The notes: a model not told the origin generated them from the letters alone. A DNA stretch of 64,000 nt from Dinoroseobacter shibae DFL 12 = DSM 16493 (GCF_000018145.1 NC_009956.1:62001-126000); one strand, 5' to 3'. Shown: positions 26,393-36,091, numbered from the stretch's first letter. Translations and numbers: made by a program.

Positions 26393-29300
26393 ATGACAAC
26401 CTATAATGTGCGCGGCATTGCCGTGACCTATGACGCTTTCGTGGGCTCTGATCTTCCGATCAATCTTGGCAGCGCCATCCTGCAACTCACCGGGTCGGAC
26501 GGGGCGACGTTCAGCTACGAGCTGGGCACGCCGCCCGAGCCGGGTGCACCGCCCCGGGCCGTTCTGGACACCAGTGAGATCATCGGCGCCCGGCTGTCCG
26601 GGGAGCCGCTGGACAGCGAGGAGGAGTTCATCCTGAACCTGCGCTGGCGGGATGGGCCCATAACCCGAGAGACAACGGTTCTGGTTCTCTATGTCGAGGA
26701 CAGCCCGGAATTCGGGGTGGACACCGATTACATCTTCTACCTGGGCGGTGCCCCCCTGCCCGAGTTGCGGACCGTGCAGGACTGGGAGGCTTTCGACGAC
26801 ACCATCCTCAGCATCGCACCCCCCACGTCGGGACCCTTCGCGCCCGGCGCCGATATCGTGATCGAGGACCTGCCGAGCCTGCTCGGCCCTACCAAGACCT
26901 TTACCCTGCAAGGCACCATGATCGTCTATGACGATAATGTCGGTTTCGGCGAGGCCGACGATGTGATCCCCGCCGAGGTGGTGTTCACCGCCCCCGAGGA
27001 TGCGGTCTTCAGCTACACGGTCGAGGAAACCGGCGATCCGGACACACCGTTCATCTTGACCCTCGACAGCGGTCAGATCCTCGGTGCCATCTTCAATGGA
27101 AATCCCGATATCGAGATCGCCGGAGAGCTGTTTCTCGACGTCACCTGGCAGGACGCGGGCAACGTCACCCGCGAGACCACGGTGCTTGCCCTGTTCGGCT
27201 TCGATCCGGACAATTTCTTCGTGAGTTTCGACTATATCTTCTACCTGGACGGGCACCCCCTGCCCGACTTCCAGACCGTTCAGGACTGGGAGGATTTCGA
27301 CGACAGTGTCACCGCGGTCGATGTCCCCTCTTCCGGCCCCTTCGCGCCGGAGACCGACATCGCGCTGGCGGATCTCTTCGGGGTGGTGGTGGCCGATGCG
27401 CCCGGCAACATCATCCTCGGCACGGAAGGCGACGACAATTCCGACCTGCCCCCGGGCGAGGACATCTTCGGCACAGATCTCGACGACGATATCCGGGCGC
27501 TGGCGGGCGACGACTTCATCAACGTCAGCTTCGGCTTCGACCTCATCGATGGCGGGACCGGCTTCGACGTCATGAACTACGAGGGCAGTGGCCCGGTCTT
27601 TGTCAACAACACCGGAGCCACGGTGATCGATGACTGGAACGGGGAGGAGGCCGAGGTCGGCCCCTTCCAGGTTCTCAAAGGCTTCGGCGGGTTCGAGGGC
27701 GTCGACGGGTTGACCGACATCGAGGCCTTCGAACTCAGCCAGTTCCACGACGTGGCCTATCTGGGCGACAATGCCGACGGGCTGACCTTCGCTTATGACC
27801 TGGCCGGGGACGACAAGGTGGTCGCCGCCCAGTCCGGCCTGACCGCGACGACCTTCATCGCCGGGTCCGGCAACGATATGTTCATCGGGTCCTCCAACCC
27901 GTTCGATTTCCTCGATTACGGCGAACAGGCCGAGGACGACGATGATGCGGCAGGCCCTGCCTTCCGGGGCATTTTTGTCGAGTTCACTGGCGGCGGCAAC
28001 GGCACGGCCACCGATCCCTGGGACGGGTTCGACATGTTCGAGGGGATCGAGTTTGTCGGCGGCACCCGGTTCCAGGATATCTTTGTTGGGGACGAGACCG
28101 ACAACATCTTCCACGGCGAGGGGGGCGACGACATCTTCATTGGCGGCGCGGGCAATGATTTCATCGATGGCGGCCCGGGCGAGACCGAGGACGACGAGGA
28201 TTTCGACACGCTGATCTACGCCAACGAGACCGGCGAGGCAGGCATCTTCGCCGATATGGGTACCGGGCTGATCGTCGACACCTTTGGCGATACCGACACG
28301 GTTGTCAGCATCGACCGGGTCATCGGTACCATGGACGAGGACGTCTTTGTCGGCTCGGATTTCCAGGACTTCATCCAGTATGTGGGCCTGGCGGGCGAGG
28401 ACGTGTTCTTCGCCGGGGCGGCCTACGAGACCCTGCGCTACCGGGAGGACGACGATTTCGGCGCGCTCCACGGGGTCTATGTGGACCTGGCGGCAAACTT
28501 CGCCATCGACGGCTTCGGCGACGAGGACACGATCATCACCGATGACGGTGAGATCGACCGCGTCCGCGGCTCGGACTTCAACGACGTACTGGCCACCAGC
28601 AATGTAGGCGCGCGGCTCGAGGGCGAGGACGGCGACGACTTCCTCAAGGGCAGGCTGGGCGAGGATCGGCTCGAGGGCGACGCAGGCAACGACACGATCC
28701 TCGCGGGCGCAGGCGACGACCAGCTCAGCGACGGGCGCGGCTTTGACTACCTCAATGGTGGCGCGGGTTGGGACCTGTTCTTCCGGGACATCGGGCAGGA
28801 CTTCGAGGATTTCTCCTGGACCCCGGTGGTCGACCTGACAGAAGGCAAGTTCTTTGATCCTTCCGAGGATCCCGCCCTATTCGACATCCTGGAGAATATC
28901 GAGGCGGTCTCACTCGAGGGCAATTTCAACATGACCCTGATCGGGGATGACGGGGACAACTTCCTCGAATCCGACGCCGGCAATGATCTGCTCGAGGGCA
29001 ATGGCGGCGATGACGAGCTTGATGGCGGCGATGGGGACGACACGCTCAATGGCGGGGATGGCAACGACCTGCTGTTTGGCGGCGAGGGCAATGACGGCCT
29101 CTATGGCGACGCGGGCGATGACGAGCTCTATGGCGAGGCGGGCGACGACACGCTCGAAGGCGGCGACGGCGACGACTACCTAAATGGCGGCGGCGGCAAC
29201 GACGTGATCAATGGGGGCGACGGGGACGATTTCATCGACATTGGCGGCTCGGGCGTGGCCACGGTGGATGGTGGCGAAGGCTGGGACACCTATTTCGTCG

Positions 29301-32041
29301 ACCTGACCGGGTTCAACCCGGGCGATTTCATCTACGAGCTGAACCTGATCACCGGCTATGCCGGGGTCTTTGGCAACCCGTTCAACTCGGATTTCGTCGC
29401 GGATGTGGAAGAGATCCTGGTCGAGGGCGACCTCGAGACGCGGCTCACCGGCACCAATGAGCGCGAGATCTTCAATGGCGGTGACGGCAATGACGAGATC
29501 ACCGGCAATGGCGGCGATGACGAGCTGATCGGAAATGACGGCAACGACACCCTGATCGGCGGCGACGGGCGCGATTTCCTGGCCGGCGGCGATGGCGACG
29601 ACACGCTCGACGCCTCCACGGGCGCCGCGAGCACCCAGGGCTTCGGGGATTATATCCGCGCGGGTCTGGGCTCGAACACGATCATCGGCCATGCGGCCCT
29701 CTTCGCCGCGGGCGAAGGGATCGACATCTCCTACGCGGACCTCGCGGGCATCGGCGGGGTCACGATCACCGTGGGCGCAAACGGCACCGGCACCACGGTC
29801 AGCGGCACGCCGGGCCAGGTGGATGATACCTTCACCTTCGCCCATTACTTCGAAGGCTCCCGGGACGGCGACACCTTCACCGGCTCGAACAATGCCGATT
29901 TCGAGGGCTGGGTCGGTCTTGACGGTGCGGATGACTTTGACGGTGGCGGCGGCTTCGACGTGCTATTCTACGACACGGACGAGGCCTATGGCGGCGCGGG
30001 TGGAATCATCGCAACTTTCGCCGATGGCGCCGGCACGGTCGAGGACAGCTGGGGCAATCTCGACACCTTCACCGATATCGATGAGATCGTCGGCTCGCAA
30101 AGCGACGATGTCATGGAGGCCACAGGCAGCACCGGGGTCCGCTTCGACGGCGAGGATGGCGACGACCTCCTGATCGGCACGGACGCGGACGATGTCCTCA
30201 GGGGCGGCGATGGCGATGACGAGATCCACGCCGGGCTCGGCACCGACGAGATCGATGGCGGCGAAGGGTCCGATACGCTGGTCACCGATGTCACCGGCCT
30301 CGGGCCGGACCAGATCACCGTGGATCTCGACCCGCTGGCGGGCTCGCAGACCATCGCGGGCGAAGGCCCCGGCGCGGCCGATACCCTGGTGGGGACCGAG
30401 AACTTCACCCTGACCGGGGACTGGGACGCGACCGTCATCGGCTCGGACGCGGCCAACATCATCACCACCGGCGGTGGCGCGGACGACATCACCACCGGAC
30501 TTGGCCGCGACACGGTCAATGCGGGCGCGGGCGACGACGTGATCGACGCCTCCGCCGGGGATCTCGCCTCCGAGGGCTTCGGCGATCGCATCCGGCCGGG
30601 TCTCGGGTCGGACACGGTGCTGGGCTCGGCCACGCTCTATGCCCAGGGTGGCGGCATCAACCTGGCCTATTTCGACGTCTCGGGCGTGAGCGGGCTCACC
30701 ATCACCGTGGGGGTCAACGGCTCCGGCACCGTGGTCAGCGGCACCGCCGGGCTGGTCAACGACAGCTTCACCTTCGCCGATGTCTTCGGCGGCAGCCAGG
30801 ACGATGACGTGATCACCGGCACCGACCGGGCCGAGTACGAAGGTTTCCAGGGCTATGGCGGCAACGACGTGATCGACGGGCGCGGCGGGTTCGACGAGGT
30901 CTATTACCTCAATGCCTCCGGCGCGGTGCAGATCAACCTGCAAAACGGATCGGTGACCGGGGCCGACGGCACCGATACGCTGCTGAACATCGAGAGCATC
31001 TTTGCCTCGCACCATGACGACACGATCCAGGGCAGCACTGCGCGCGATCAGGTCAACGGGGGCGACGGGGATGATGACATCAACGCCCGCGGCGGTTTCG
31101 ATCTGATCGATGGCGGGGCCGGCAATGACACCATCAATGGCGGGGTCGGGTCCGATGTCCTGAACGGGGATGGCGGCAATGATACGATCATCGCCGGGGA
31201 CGGGTTCGACGAGGTCGATGGCGGCGCTGGCGATGACCTGCTCAAGGGCAATGCCGGCAACGACTTCATCGCCGGCGGCGCCGGGGCCGACCGGATCGAG
31301 GGCGGCATCGGGCGCGACATGCTCCATGGCGGCGATGACGACGACGACATCTCGGGCGCCGAGGGCTTCGACGAAATCTTCGGCGATGCCGGAGATGACC
31401 TGCTCAGGGGCAATGCCGGTAATGACACGATCGAGGGCGGCGCTGGCGACGACCGGATCGAGGGCGGCATCGGAGCCGATACCCTCCGCGGCGGGGTGGG
31501 CAACGACGAGATCGTGGCCTCCGAAGGCTTCGACGCGCTTTTCGGCGAGGATGGGGACGACACGCTTCTGGGCAATGCCGGCAATGATCTGCTCGAAGGG
31601 GGCGCCGGTATGGACGCGCTCTTTGGCGGCCAGGGGGCCGATACGCTGCGGGGGGGCGATGGCGACGATATCCTGCGCGGTGAAACCGGGGCCGATACGC
31701 TGATCGGCGGGGTCGGAGATGACGAGCTGCGCGGCGGTCAGGGCGGTGACCGGCTCAGTGGCGGGGCGGGCAATGATATCCTCGTGGGCGGCTCCGGCGC
31801 GGATGTGTTCGTCTTCGAGGGCGGGGTGGACACGATCACCGACATGTCGCTGATCGTGGACCGGATCGAGATCGACGGGGATGCGCTCGGCATCGCCGGG
31901 CTCACCGGCGCGCAAGTGCTCGACCAGTTCGCCGAAGCGATCGGGCCCTCGACCCAGATCGTGTTCGACGCGGCCAACCGGATCGACCTGCAGGGGGTGA
32001 CTAACCTCACCCAGCTCGAAGGCCTGATCGAGGTGATCTGA
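26393..32041 (+). CDS. Giant RTX calcium-binding protein, probable type I-secreted matrix protein or adhesin
   Basis: 1882 residues. Start ATG 26393 has an AAGGAG site. Residues ~1-345 are two tandem copies of an unrecognised ~170-residue domain; each copy holds RETTVL near the middle, a DYIFYL segment, TVQDWE.FDD and SGPFAP. The rest is dominated by GGxGxDxL repeats typical of calcium-binding beta-rolls, with an internally duplicated ~115-residue non-repeat spacer (29631-29990 and 30550-30920 in DNA). The last ~80 residues match the end of the preceding RTX protein. It has no enzymatic motif. A secreted biofilm or polysaccharide-associated protein is the likely role. The strong acidic composition fits extracellular calcium-dependent folding. 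Confidence 0.85.
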   Translation: MTTYNVRGIAVTYDAFVGSDLPINLGSAILQLTGSDGATFSYELGTPPEPGAPPRAVLDTSEIIGARLSGEPLDSEEEFILNLRWRDGPITRETTVLVLYVEDSPEFGVDTDYIFYLGGAPLPELRTVQDWEAFDDTILSIAPPTSGPFAPGADIVIEDLPSLLGPTKTFTLQGTMIVYDDNVGFGEADDVIPAEVVFTAPEDAVFSYTVEETGDPDTPFILTLDSGQILGAIFNGNPDIEIAGELFLDVTWQDAGNVTRETTVLALFGFDPDNFFVSFDYIFYLDGHPLPDFQTVQDWEDFDDSVTAVDVPSSGPFAPETDIALADLFGVVVADAPGNIILGTEGDDNSDLPPGEDIFGTDLDDDIRALAGDDFINVSFGFDLIDGGTGFDVMNYEGSGPVFVNNTGATVIDDWNGEEAEVGPFQVLKGFGGFEGVDGLTDIEAFELSQFHDVAYLGDNADGLTFAYDLAGDDKVVAAQSGLTATTFIAGSGNDMFIGSSNPFDFLDYGEQAEDDDDAAGPAFRGIFVEFTGGGNGTATDPWDGFDMFEGIEFVGGTRFQDIFVGDETDNIFHGEGGDDIFIGGAGNDFIDGGPGETEDDEDFDTLIYANETGEAGIFADMGTGLIVDTFGDTDTVVSIDRVIGTMDEDVFVGSDFQDFIQYVGLAGEDVFFAGAAYETLRYREDDDFGALHGVYVDLAANFAIDGFGDEDTIITDDGEIDRVRGSDFNDVLATSNVGARLEGEDGDDFLKGRLGEDRLEGDAGNDTILAGAGDDQLSDGRGFDYLNGGAGWDLFFRDIGQDFEDFSWTPVVDLTEGKFFDPSEDPALFDILENIEAVSLEGNFNMTLIGDDGDNFLESDAGNDLLEGNGGDDELDGGDGDDTLNGGDGNDLLFGGEGNDGLYGDAGDDELYGEAGDDTLEGGDGDDYLNGGGGNDVINGGDGDDFIDIGGSGVATVDGGEGWDTYFVDLTGFNPGDFIYELNLITGYAGVFGNPFNSDFVADVEEILVEGDLETRLTGTNEREIFNGGDGNDEITGNGGDDELIGNDGNDTLIGGDGRDFLAGGDGDDTLDASTGAASTQGFGDYIRAGLGSNTIIGHAALFAAGEGIDISYADLAGIGGVTITVGANGTGTTVSGTPGQVDDTFTFAHYFEGSRDGDTFTGSNNADFEGWVGLDGADDFDGGGGFDVLFYDTDEAYGGAGGIIATFADGAGTVEDSWGNLDTFTDIDEIVGSQSDDVMEATGSTGVRFDGEDGDDLLIGTDADDVLRGGDGDDEIHAGLGTDEIDGGEGSDTLVTDVTGLGPDQITVDLDPLAGSQTIAGEGPGAADTLVGTENFTLTGDWDATVIGSDAANIITTGGGADDITTGLGRDTVNAGAGDDVIDASAGDLASEGFGDRIRPGLGSDTVLGSATLYAQGGGINLAYFDVSGVSGLTITVGVNGSGTVVSGTAGLVNDSFTFADVFGGSQDDDVITGTDRAEYEGFQGYGGNDVIDGRGGFDEVYYLNASGAVQINLQNGSVTGADGTDTLLNIESIFASHHDDTIQGSTARDQVNGGDGDDDINARGGFDLIDGGAGNDTINGGVGSDVLNGDGGNDTIIAGDGFDEVDGGAGDDLLKGNAGNDFIAGGAGADRIEGGIGRDMLHGGDDDDDISGAEGFDEIFGDAGDDLLRGNAGNDTIEGGAGDDRIEGGIGADTLRGGVGNDEIVASEGFDALFGEDGDDTLLGNAGNDLLEGGAGMDALFGGQGADTLRGGDGDDILRGETGADTLIGGVGDDELRGGQGGDRLSGGAGNDILVGGSGADVFVFEGGVDTITDMSLIVDRIEIDGDALGIAGLTGAQVLDQFAEAIGPSTQIVFDAANRIDLQGVTNLTQLEGLIEVI

Positions 32042-32049
32042 GCGCCACA

Positions 32050-32079
32050 GGGCTAAGGCCCTTGCAAGGGCCTTAGCCC
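32050..32079. terminator. Strong bidirectional terminator-like palindrome
   Basis: GGGCTAAGGCCCTT (32050-32063) and its exact reverse complement (32066-32079) are separated by two bases. It sits nine bases after the RTX stop and before the end of the opposing sulfotransferase fragment, the expected place for a shared terminator. No long U-tract follows. Confidence 0.75.
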
Positions 32080-32096
32080 CTGCCCTACCGCGGCGA

Positions 32097-32698
32097 TCAG
32101 CGGCGCGGCGGGGGGACGCACTCCAGCCGAGCCATCCGGTCGCGCCACACCGCCGGCAGGCCCGCGCGCCCGAACCGGGCCTCGGCAAAGGCATATTGCG
32201 CCCGCAGCCCGTCATAGAGCCGGGCCTCGGCCTCTTCGGGCAGGCGCAAGGGCCGACCGGGATTGGCCACCTTGTCCGGCGCGGCCGTCACCGGCGCGAT
32301 CCCCAGGAAGGCACAGATCCGGTCGGCGCTGGCCTGGCAGAACAGATCCTCGAAAAACAGCGTCAGAAGCTGGGTGTCGCGGGTCTCGACCGGCAGGGCA
32401 TTCTCGAGCTTCTCCAGGGTGCGGGCGTAATCGGCCCGGTGGATATTCTCGATCTTGTCGGTGCGGTGCCGCTCGCGCACCCAGGCCAGACAGGCCGCCT
32501 CGAAGTCGGCGGGATCCTCTGGCGCCTTGGCCCGGGCGGCCACGCCCATGCGCACTTGGGACCACAGGCGGTCCACCGGGTCGCGCATCAGGAACAGGAA
32601 CTTCGCCGGGGCCACGCGCTGCATCTCCTTGTAGATGATCGTGTTGAGCACCCCGTAGGCCGGGGTGATGTCGCAGATCACCTTTTGGTTGCGGTAGC
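32097..32698 (-). pseudogene. Sulfotransferase truncated at its N-terminus by a transposon
   Basis: About 200 C-terminal residues remain. The frame runs intact from the transposon edge (SYRNQKV, then ICDITPAYG) to the stop at 32097. FLFLMRDPVDRLWSQ is the 3'-phosphate-binding motif of PAPS sulfotransferases, but the N-terminal P-loop (roughly the first 100 residues) is missing. A GTG at 32681 could restart translation, but the product would lack the cofactor loop. The missing part is not found on the other side of the transposon, so a simple insertion does not explain the structure. Confidence 0.8.
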
Positions 32699-32736
32699 TG
32701 TGAACTTGATCGCTACTTGGCGGTCTTTTTTGAGCG

Positions 32737-33561
32737 TTAATTGGCGTTTCCGATGACGAGGGTCTGAGCGGCGGCCTCTACCACATCTTCGGTGATTGCG
32801 GCCATTTCGTTGATGCGGGCGATGCGTTCGATCTGCATGAACAGGCGTTGCAAAAGACGGAAGTTGCCAGCTGTCAGTCGGATGATGGCAGCAGCAACAC
32901 GGTCGTCGGTGAAATCTGCATCATCCTGGCCAAAGCCCCATTTCCTCCATTGCCGCTGCAAAACGAATTGCATCTCATCCTTCGAAAGCGGTGGGTATTC
33001 ATGCACAAAACCTATTCGGCTGTAGAGTTGCGGGTATTGCGACATCCGTTTTTCAATGCCGGGCATACCGATCAGGATCAGCCCAGCGTCACTGCGATCG
33101 AACTGGTCGCGCAGGAACTCCAGGCCGGTCATGGTAAGGCGTTCGGCTTCGTCAATGATTACCAACTCTATCAGGCCAAGCGGTGTTAGAGGTCGCTCCG
33201 CCCACTTGGGGTTCCCGTAGCTGTCAATGCAAACGCATAGTCGCATGATAAATGGTTGAATGTCCTTGCGCAGCGCCGAGATACTGCCGCCCACCGGCGG
33301 TGTATAGAACAAGGTACGGGCGCGGGACGAGGCTGCATACACTTTCTTGTCCGAGTCTTCACGCCTACCCCATGTCGTTATCAGCGGTTCGATCAGGTCC
33401 CAATTGGCATAGCGGCGGGCTGACAAGGTTTTGCCAACGCCCGCCCGACCATGACACAAGCCGATGGTTGCGTTGCGGCGCACAGCGTTCGCGAATTCGA
33501 CAAACCGCTTATGTTCGCGGGTGACGAGGAAAGTACCGGTCCGGCGAGTCTGGCGGCTCAT
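32737..33561 (-). CDS. tniB: TniB/TnsC-like transposition AAA+ ATPase
   Basis: 274 residues. Walker A is GRAGVGKT at 38-45 and Walker B is LVIIDEAER near 133-141. This class of ATPase selects target DNA and activates the DDE transposase of Tn5053, Mu and Tn7-like elements. The start ATG overlaps the tniA stop by four bases (ATGA), so the two are translationally coupled. The stop lies about 40 bases from the presumed left transposon end. Confidence 0.87.
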   Translation of the reverse strand: MSRQTRRTGTFLVTREHKRFVEFANAVRRNATIGLCHGRAGVGKTLSARRYANWDLIEPLITTWGRREDSDKKVYAASSRARTLFYTPPVGGSISALRKDIQPFIMRLCVCIDSYGNPKWAERPLTPLGLIELVIIDEAERLTMTGLEFLRDQFDRSDAGLILIGMPGIEKRMSQYPQLYSRIGFVHEYPPLSKDEMQFVLQRQWRKWGFGQDDADFTDDRVAAAIIRLTAGNFRLLQRLFMQIERIARINEMAAITEDVVEAAAQTLVIGNAN

Positions 33562-35051
33562 GGCGTCTTGTCCGTTTTATACAGGACCAGCTTTTGGCGC
33601 GGGGCGTCAGGCGATACGGGATTTTGCTTTTCACGACTTGGAGGTGGCGCAGGTTTGGGAAGAAACTCGGTGATCTGTCTGGATTTTACCGTGATCTCGT
33701 TGCGCAAAGCCTTCCGCCTGGCGGTGCGGGCCTGTTGGATATCCTTGAGTGATATTGTGTGATGCGCATGATGGGCGCTGACAGCGCGGCACAAAAACCG
33801 GTCGCGGTGGAACACGCGCAGTTCGGTAATGTCGCGCGGGTCATAGCGGATGTTGACCGTTTTGCCGACATAGGCTGCAAGTGTGGGATCGGTGTAGAGC
33901 AAGCCCTGAAACCGAATGCCGTCACGGCGGACCTGCCGGGTTTTTAAGGCCATTACCAGTAGCAGATCGAGCTGTTCCAGACTGTTCGGCATACGAGGTA
34001 GCCAGCCGTCACCCCGCCAAGCCTCATTAGGTGGCACATCGATTTCGCTATGCTTGCGCGCGTTGTACACTGCGGTGACGAAAGTCTTTACGGCAACCTC
34101 CAACTCGCCGAGCGACAGGCGTGGCGGGGAGGCTGGTTTTCCGTTCGACAAAGCCCCCGGTAACTCAGGCAACAGCTCAGTGTTGATGGTACCGAAAAAC
34201 CGCTCGATCTTGCCACGCCCCTGTGGCCGGCCAACCGTGGAAAACACAAGCTCAATGCGCAGGTCAGCTGCGACCTGCTCAAGGTGCTTGCTGGTGAAGT
34301 CGCTGCCGTGATCGGTGTATAAAACATCCGGCAGGCCACAAATCGGCCAGGAAGGCGTATCCTTTCGCCAGATAGCTTGCCGCAGGGCAAGAGCGGTCTG
34401 GATAGCAGAAGGTGCGCCGACAAAGACGGCGTACCCAGCCACTGCACGGGAATGATCATCAAGCACGATGGTAAGCCACGGCCGCACCGGCGCACCATTG
34501 GTATCCAAGATGATTAGATCGAGTTGTGTGTGGTCTGTCTGCCAGACAGCATTCGGCCTTTCGGCCCGATGACGATGAATCATTTCGAACCGGTCACGAT
34601 AGGCGGCTGCGCCATCATGAGCGAGCGTGACAAGCGCGGGATCAAGACTATTCACGATTGAATGTATCGTGGCATAAGAAGGGACAGGCCAGTCACGCGA
34701 TTTTACAATCGGGATGATGCGCCGGTGGATTGCGGCGGTAGAGAGACGGGGTTTGTGTAAGGCCAGCCCTTCAATCAGCTCGACCAGTTCAGATGATAGC
34801 CGCCGTTGCCCGGCATCAGATCGCGGTGCTCTTGCAAGTCCGGCAAGCCCAAAGCGCTGATATCGGGACGTCCACCTTTGCAGCGTGCGCAGTGGGATAC
34901 CACTGACACGGGCAACTTCCGTCAGGGGGACTTCGTCGATCAGGTGCTGGCGCAGTATGTTGAACCGGCGCAACGCCTCGGCGCGTCGGTCTTCGGGCAG
35001 CGCAGTCAGACTGTCCGTAAGGGGATCGGTGACCGGACGCCGGATTATCAA
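33558..35051 (-). CDS. tniA: TniA-type DDE transposase (Mu/Tn5053 family)
   Basis: 497 residues. An N-terminal helix-turn-helix (about 40-80, IPLRTLQRWTSRY) is followed by an RNase H-like integrase core with Asp in WQTDHTQLD, Asp in YTDHGSDF and Glu in GRGKIERFFG. A Mu-type C-terminal beta-barrel region (about 395-455) and a basic, Pro-rich tail for partner contact complete it. It catalyses strand transfer at the transposon ends. The apparent start is TTG 35051 with GGGAG upstream. Confidence 0.87.
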   Translation of the reverse strand: MIIRRPVTDPLTDSLTALPEDRRAEALRRFNILRQHLIDEVPLTEVARVSGIPLRTLQRWTSRYQRFGLAGLARAPRSDAGQRRLSSELVELIEGLALHKPRLSTAAIHRRIIPIVKSRDWPVPSYATIHSIVNSLDPALVTLAHDGAAAYRDRFEMIHRHRAERPNAVWQTDHTQLDLIILDTNGAPVRPWLTIVLDDHSRAVAGYAVFVGAPSAIQTALALRQAIWRKDTPSWPICGLPDVLYTDHGSDFTSKHLEQVAADLRIELVFSTVGRPQGRGKIERFFGTINTELLPELPGALSNGKPASPPRLSLGELEVAVKTFVTAVYNARKHSEIDVPPNEAWRGDGWLPRMPNSLEQLDLLLVMALKTRQVRRDGIRFQGLLYTDPTLAAYVGKTVNIRYDPRDITELRVFHRDRFLCRAVSAHHAHHTISLKDIQQARTARRKALRNEITVKSRQITEFLPKPAPPPSREKQNPVSPDAPRQKLVLYKTDKTP

Positions 35052-35189
35052 CGAACTGCTCCCAGTGTTTGCAACGGAAAACGATTCTCATTTGACTGGT
35101 CCGGTTATAGTATCATTGGAGGGGCCTTTTGCGTTACATACGATCACGATCAAGACGAAGCTCGGCCAATTCTGGCCCAAGGATGTATC
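35052..35189. other. Divergent tniA-resolvase gap, probable res/promoter region
   Basis: 138 bases between the divergent tniA and resolvase genes. In related transposons this interval holds the resolution site and both promoters. It is AT-richer than the genes, but clear paired resolvase sites could not be delineated by eye. Confidence 0.4.
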
Positions 35190-35789
35190 ATGACCAAAAC
35201 CCGCGTCGGTTATGCCCGCTGCTCGACCGACAAACAGGATCTCGCAGCGCAACGGACAGCGCTCCTCGCTCTCGATGTCGCGGAAGACCGGATCTACACC
35301 GATCACGGCCTGACCGGCACGAACCGGGAGCGGCCAGGTCTGGCCCAGGCACTCGCAGCAGTCCGCGAAGGGGACACGCTTGTCGTGCCGAAACTGGACC
35401 GGCTGGCGCGGTCGGTTCCCGACGCCCGGGCTATCGCTGATGAACTGGAAAAGCGCGGGGTGAAACTGGCATTGGGCGCATCGGTCCATGACCCGACCGA
35501 TCCGATGGGTAAGATGTTCTTCAACATCCTCGCCACATTTGCCGAATTCGAGGCTGATCTGATCAGGATGCGCACCAAGGAAGGTATGGCCATCGCCCGC
35601 GCCAAGGGACGACTGAAGGGCAAAAAGCCAAAACTATCGGATCGTCGTCAGGCAGAATTGCGCCGCATGTATGACACGGGTGACTACTCGATCAGCGATC
35701 TGGCAGAGCTGTTCGACGTATCGAGGCCCACCGTCTATCGGGTCTTGCAGCGGACACCGAGCGCCGATGCGTCTTCGGCTGCGGTATAG
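35190..35789 (+). CDS. tniR: TniR-like serine resolvase
   Basis: 199 residues. It starts MTKTRVGYARCSTDKQD, with the catalytic serine in ARCST. The resolvase core follows (DRLARS, GKMFFNILATFAEFEADLI) and a C-terminal helix-turn-helix (SISDLAELFDVSRPTVYRVL). It resolves cointegrates formed during replicative transposition. ATG 35190 is the natural start; open frame further upstream runs antisense through tniA and is not real. Confidence 0.88.
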   Translation: MTKTRVGYARCSTDKQDLAAQRTALLALDVAEDRIYTDHGLTGTNRERPGLAQALAAVREGDTLVVPKLDRLARSVPDARAIADELEKRGVKLALGASVHDPTDPMGKMFFNILATFAEFEADLIRMRTKEGMAIARAKGRLKGKKPKLSDRRQAELRRMYDTGDYSISDLAELFDVSRPTVYRVLQRTPSADASSAAV

Positions 35790-36091
35790 CTGCCGATCGC
35801 TGCGCTGCACATGAACTCACACAACGCGGGACTTTTTTGCCGTTCGCTGCAGGCGCACCAATGTCTGGTTCAGCAAACCGTTCAACAAATGGTGGTTTTT
35901 GAACGAGCTGTGCTGCTTCACTTCCGGTAAAAGTGAGCGGCTACCATATTGATATTGAATCACACCCTTACGGATGACATTAATTTCTGGCTACATTTAA
36001 ACCCCCTGAGGCCTGATAAAACTGGTCCGTCAGACCGCCACGGGAACAGCAGTTGACAAAGCCCCCCTTGGCGCACAACGTAGTCCTTTCT
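35790..36091. other. Non-coding stretch between resolvase and TPP riboswitch
   Basis: 302 bases, AT-richer than average, with no gene. It contains the presumed right transposon end (near 35821). A TTGACA-like -35 box at 36053-36058 may start the thiC transcript, though no good -10 box was recognised. Confidence 0.4.

Larger units (their letters stand above)
32699..35821. mobile_element. Tn5053/Tn402-like transposon (tniA, tniB, resolvase)
   Basis: Three genes define the unit: tniB and tniA on the minus strand and a serine resolvase on the plus strand, with a possible res region between. The left end is placed where the sulfotransferase reading frame breaks, at TGTGAACTTGATCGC from 32699. The right end is uncertain; TGTGAGTTCATG read inward from 35821 is a weak match to the left end. 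No matching 5-bp target duplication was found. A tniQ gene, usual in this family, was not seen. Confidence 0.55.

Noticed and set aside
26228-28471. 747-residue minus-strand open frame opposite the RTX gene
   Set aside because: Mirror of the repetitive Asp/Gly-rich coding strand; no motifs and no start context.
24300-31800. Many short near-identical DNA repeats that could suggest a CRISPR or satellite array
   Set aside because: They are in frame and encode GGxGxDxLxG calcium-binding repeats; spacing is nonapeptide multiples and there are no unique spacers.
34806-35189. N-terminal extension of the resolvase
   Set aside because: Runs antisense through tniA; the family start is the MTKTRVGYARCS methionine at 35190.
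35800-35830. Precise right end of the tni transposon with a target duplication
   Set aside because: Only 7-8 of 15 bases match the left end and the flanking 5-mers differ (GTAGC and CAACG), so the boundary is only tentative.
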